Below, in pieces: positions 8,488-9,699 of a stretch of DNA of 9,699 nt (positions are counted from its first letter, which is position 1; the number at the start of each line of letters is the position of its first letter). A program made the translations under genes and the position numbers. The stretch comes from JBECKQ01 sp040235375. GTDB taxonomy: Bacteria > Planctomycetota > Phycisphaerae > UBA1845. The notes beneath the pieces were generated by a model. The model saw only the letters and a program-made list of their open reading frames with translations. It did no database searches and was not told where the DNA came from. The stretch spans positions 1-9,699 of the forward strand of contig JBECKQ010000301.1 of assembly GCA_040235375.1 (NCBI GenBank), written 5' to 3'.

Positions 8488-8661
8488 ATGGGCAAGAAGA
8501 CCATGAAGGTTGCGGCGATGGCCGTGATTCTGGGCACCGTACTGCAGTTCGGTGGCTGCGTCGGCCGGATCTTCCAGAATGTCCTGTCGACTTCGGTCAC
8601 GTACGGCATCCTGGAGTTCGTCACCGACAACGACGGCGTCTTCGATCTGTTCGCGGACTAG
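8488..8661 (+). CDS. Small FGGC-family exported/lipoprotein-like protein, copy 3
   Basis: A 57-residue paralogue and the shortest copy. The ribosome site is strong, GGAGG at 8476-8480, 7 nt before ATG. The N-terminal 26 residues align gaplessly with the other two: K3, K7, A10, G16, L19, F21-G22-G23-C24 and G26 are shared by all. It then needs a one-residue gap, giving a hydrophobic stretch (NVLSTSVTYGILEFV) and TDNDGVFDLFAD at the very end, so the protein stops right after the shared motif. That shows the D-x3-V-[FL]-D-L-F block is the functional C-terminal core and that the tails of copies 1 and 2 are dispensable additions. Cleavage before C24 would leave a mature acidic peptide of 34 residues. 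No tryptophan, unlike the others. Function unknown. Confidence 0.85.
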   Translation: MGKKTMKVAAMAVILGTVLQFGGCVGRIFQNVLSTSVTYGILEFVTDNDGVFDLFAD

Positions 8662-8704
8662 TCGCTCGCCGCGACAGTCAACAGCAGATCAAACAAGAAT
8701 CCGC

Positions 8705-8738
8705 AAGAGCCGAGTGGGCGCGTGCCTGCCCGGCTCTT
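8705..8738 (+). terminator. Possible 3' hairpin after the small-protein array (no U-tract)
   Basis: AAGAGCC (8705-8711) pairs with GGCTCTT (8732-8738), with an inner GGGC/GCCC (8716-8719, 8728-8731), a GAGT bulge and an 8-nt loop. It lies 44 nt after the stop of copy 3. It is followed by CGCGCGCGC and not by T residues, so it is either a transcript-end stabilising hairpin or chance pairing, not a classical terminator. Confidence 0.35.
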
Positions 8739-8820
8739 CGCGCGCGCTCGCCTCGCAGGCCCGCTCGGCATTGACACCGCGTCGAGTGACACGGTCTGGC
8801 ACGCGCTCCCGTATCGGCGC

Positions 8821-8855
8821 ACAAAAATGCCGGGCGCTGGTGAACCAGGCCCGGC
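8821..8855 (-). terminator. Rho-independent terminator of flgM
   Basis: GCCGGGC (8829-8835) pairs with GCCCGGC (8849-8855), extended by CTGG/CCAG across a TGAA (TTCA on the transcript strand) loop, with one bulged base at 8836. Read on the minus strand the stem is followed by ATTTTT (8828-8823), the U-tract. It begins 23 nt after the flgM stop codon. On the plus strand there is no downstream T-run, so termination is directed at the minus-strand transcript, though the stem may also slow convergent readthrough. Confidence 0.85.
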
Positions 8856-8878
8856 GCACACAGGGGAGGCGTATCGAG

Positions 8879-9160
8879 CTACATCAGATCGTCGAGCAGT
8901 CGATCAAGCGCCACCTGCAACTTACCTTGAACATCGTATGTGCCGTTGCGTATGTCGGAGCGGATGCGCGCGACCTTCTCGAAGCGGATCCCGGGCGTGC
9001 TCCCGGCTGTCGCGTCGTCGTCTGCCGAGAGCTGCACGGCGTCGGCCGTCGCCCCGCGAGAGTACGGCTCCTGCCGATCCGGGCGGCGCGCGGAATGCGG
9101 GTAGTCAATACGGGGAGAGATGCCCTTCCAGCCTTCGTTCGAGCTGCGAATCACGTTCAT
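8879..9160 (-). CDS. flgM: FlgM-like anti-sigma-28 factor
   Basis: A 93-residue protein. FlgM proteins bind sigma-28 (FliA) and hold it inactive until the flagellar hook is complete, when they are exported. The C-terminal third carries the recognisable domain: VQLSADDD (42-49), the short linker, then RFEKVARIRSDIRNGTYDV (59-77) and LQVALDRLLDDLM (81-93), matching the family pattern K-V-x2-[IL]-[KR]-x2-I-x2-G-x-Y-x-V followed by an amphipathic A-x2-[LI]-L-x-[DE]-[LM] helix. The N-terminal 40 residues are polar and low in order-promoting residues, as usual for FlgM. Start ATG 9160 gives a family-typical length; the frame is open to 9250 but the extra residues look non-coding. The ribosome site is weak (GGGG about 9 nt upstream). 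No flagellar gene is in the window; it ends in its own terminator, so it is monocistronic or last in a unit. Confidence 0.82.
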   Translation of the reverse strand: MNVIRSSNEGWKGISPRIDYPHSARRPDRQEPYSRGATADAVQLSADDDATAGSTPGIRFEKVARIRSDIRNGTYDVQGKLQVALDRLLDDLM

Positions 9161-9699
9161 GGCATAAACCCCAGCCGGCTTCCGTCTTTTGCGCAGCCCT
9201 GCCCACGCACGGCTGCCGCTGCCGCCTGTCGCGGATACCGTACGCGGCAAACCCGCGTGCCGGAATCCCCCTCGTCAACCCCGCTGTTATCGGATTCGTC
9301 CGTGAATCGCAGCGAGCACGGTCAGGAGTGAGTGGCGTTGAACTCGGTCCATCGAATCGATACGCCAAACGCTCAGGCCACGTTTCTAGTATCGTCAGCG
9401 GCGTTCGATTTGCTTGAAAGAAATCTACTAAGGGACCTCGAATCCGGGAAAATCGCACTACATGTCGGCTGTGAAACATCCGCCAGCCTCTATATCTTGC
9501 CGGCGCTGACCAAGCTGGGCGGAGCGCGTAAGCCGAGCATTTGCGGACCCTTGCGCATAGTGCTGAAAAGGCGGCGGCGGGGAAGGAAGGACAAGCGGCC
9601 TTCGGCCGCGGAGCAGGAGAGCAGTTGAACAGGTGAGCAGGAGAGCGGCGGCTTGCGCCGCCGTGACAAACCCTCACCCGGGCTCTCCTTTCAGCGGAG
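9161..9699. other. Region upstream of flgM without a supportable gene
   Basis: About 540 bases. Open frames here (plus 9332-9628 from GTG; minus 9677-9105, which overlaps flgM in another frame) show no family features, and the plus one ends in a low-complexity basic run. The stretch 9345-9500 is clearly less GC-rich than its surroundings, as expected for promoter DNA of flgM, but no confident sigma-28 or sigma-54 promoter is visible. Hairpins GCGGCC-TTC-GGCCGC (9595-9609) and CGGCGGC-TTGC-GCCGCCG (9646-9663) occur near the right end. Confidence 0.45.
9611..9646. repeat. 12-bp direct repeat near window end
   Basis: GAGCAGGAGAGC occurs at 9611-9622 and 9635-9646, 24 bp apart start to start. 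The second copy runs into a 7-bp GC hairpin, and GGAGAGC (9640-9646) is also complementary to GCTCTCC (9682-9688). It may be the edge of a repetitive extragenic element continuing outside the window. Confidence 0.4.

Noticed and set aside
7729..8661. Double-glycine (C39-protease) bacteriocin leaders for the three small proteins
   Set aside because: The region before GG is a continuous hydrophobic core, unlike the amphipathic, acidic leaders of that class, and no ABC/C39 transporter gene is in the window.
9243..9262. Sigma-54-like site on the minus strand (GGCACG...TTTGC) upstream of flgM
   Set aside because: The GG-GC spacing is 11 nt where sigma-54 strictly needs 10.
9287..9294. Sigma-28-like -10 (TCCGATAA on the minus strand) upstream of flgM
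   Set aside because: Good match to GCCGATAA, but no TAAA-like -35 at the required distance.
9332..9628. 98-codon plus-strand frame starting with GTG
   Set aside because: Irregular codon use with many rare-type codons, low-complexity basic tail, ribosome site only 3 nt from the start, no recognised domain.
9105..9677. 190-codon minus-strand frame upstream of and overlapping flgM
   Set aside because: It overlaps the FlgM-like gene in a different frame and has no domain; composition typical of a shadow frame.

Overview
The window is GC-rich bacterial chromosomal DNA holding nine supportable protein genes, one strong intrinsic terminator, a few candidate promoters and RNA structures, and two longer stretches without a convincing gene. 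The mix (a DnaE with an intact PHP domain, paired cysteine-cluster proteins, a membrane-anchored MutS-like ATPase, a FlgM-like protein, GC-biased third codon positions) fits a planctomycete-like Gram-negative bacterium. This lineage call is inference only; no rRNA or other marker is present.

Left part (1-4330), all on the minus strand. Read in transcription order from the right, there is a small HicB-like protein (4330-4133), two consecutive YkgJ-type cysteine-cluster proteins joined by an ATGA overlap (4047-3586 and 3589-3131), and then dnaE, the replicative DNA polymerase III alpha subunit. dnaE starts at 2876 and runs off the left edge after 958 codons. A plausible sigma-70-type promoter lies just upstream of dnaE (2938-2965), so dnaE may be transcribed on its own as well as from upstream.

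Centre (4331-6902), plus strand. A divergent intergenic region carries a 10-bp direct repeat. It is followed by a tightly spaced pair: a YbaK/ProX-type tRNA-editing-domain protein (4498-4974), then, 11 nt later, a 638-residue MutS-family ATPase (4986-6902). The ATPase has two predicted membrane hairpins and keeps the ATPase motifs but has no room for the mismatch-recognition domain.

Right part (6903-9699). A gene-poor leader of about 0.8 kb precedes three tandem plus-strand genes (7729-7917, 8115-8315, 8488-8661). They encode 57-66 residue paralogues that share an N-terminal signal ending in FGGC at residues 21-24 and a C-terminal D-x3-V-[FL]-D-L-F motif. This small exported or lipoprotein-like family is the most novel content of the window, and its first gene is preceded by a potentially pseudoknotted leader next to a very strong ribosome binding site. 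Convergent with the array is a FlgM-like anti-sigma-28 gene on the minus strand (9160-8879), ending in a clear Rho-independent terminator. The last ~540 bases hold upstream DNA of flgM, a short direct repeat and hairpins, and no gene I can support.
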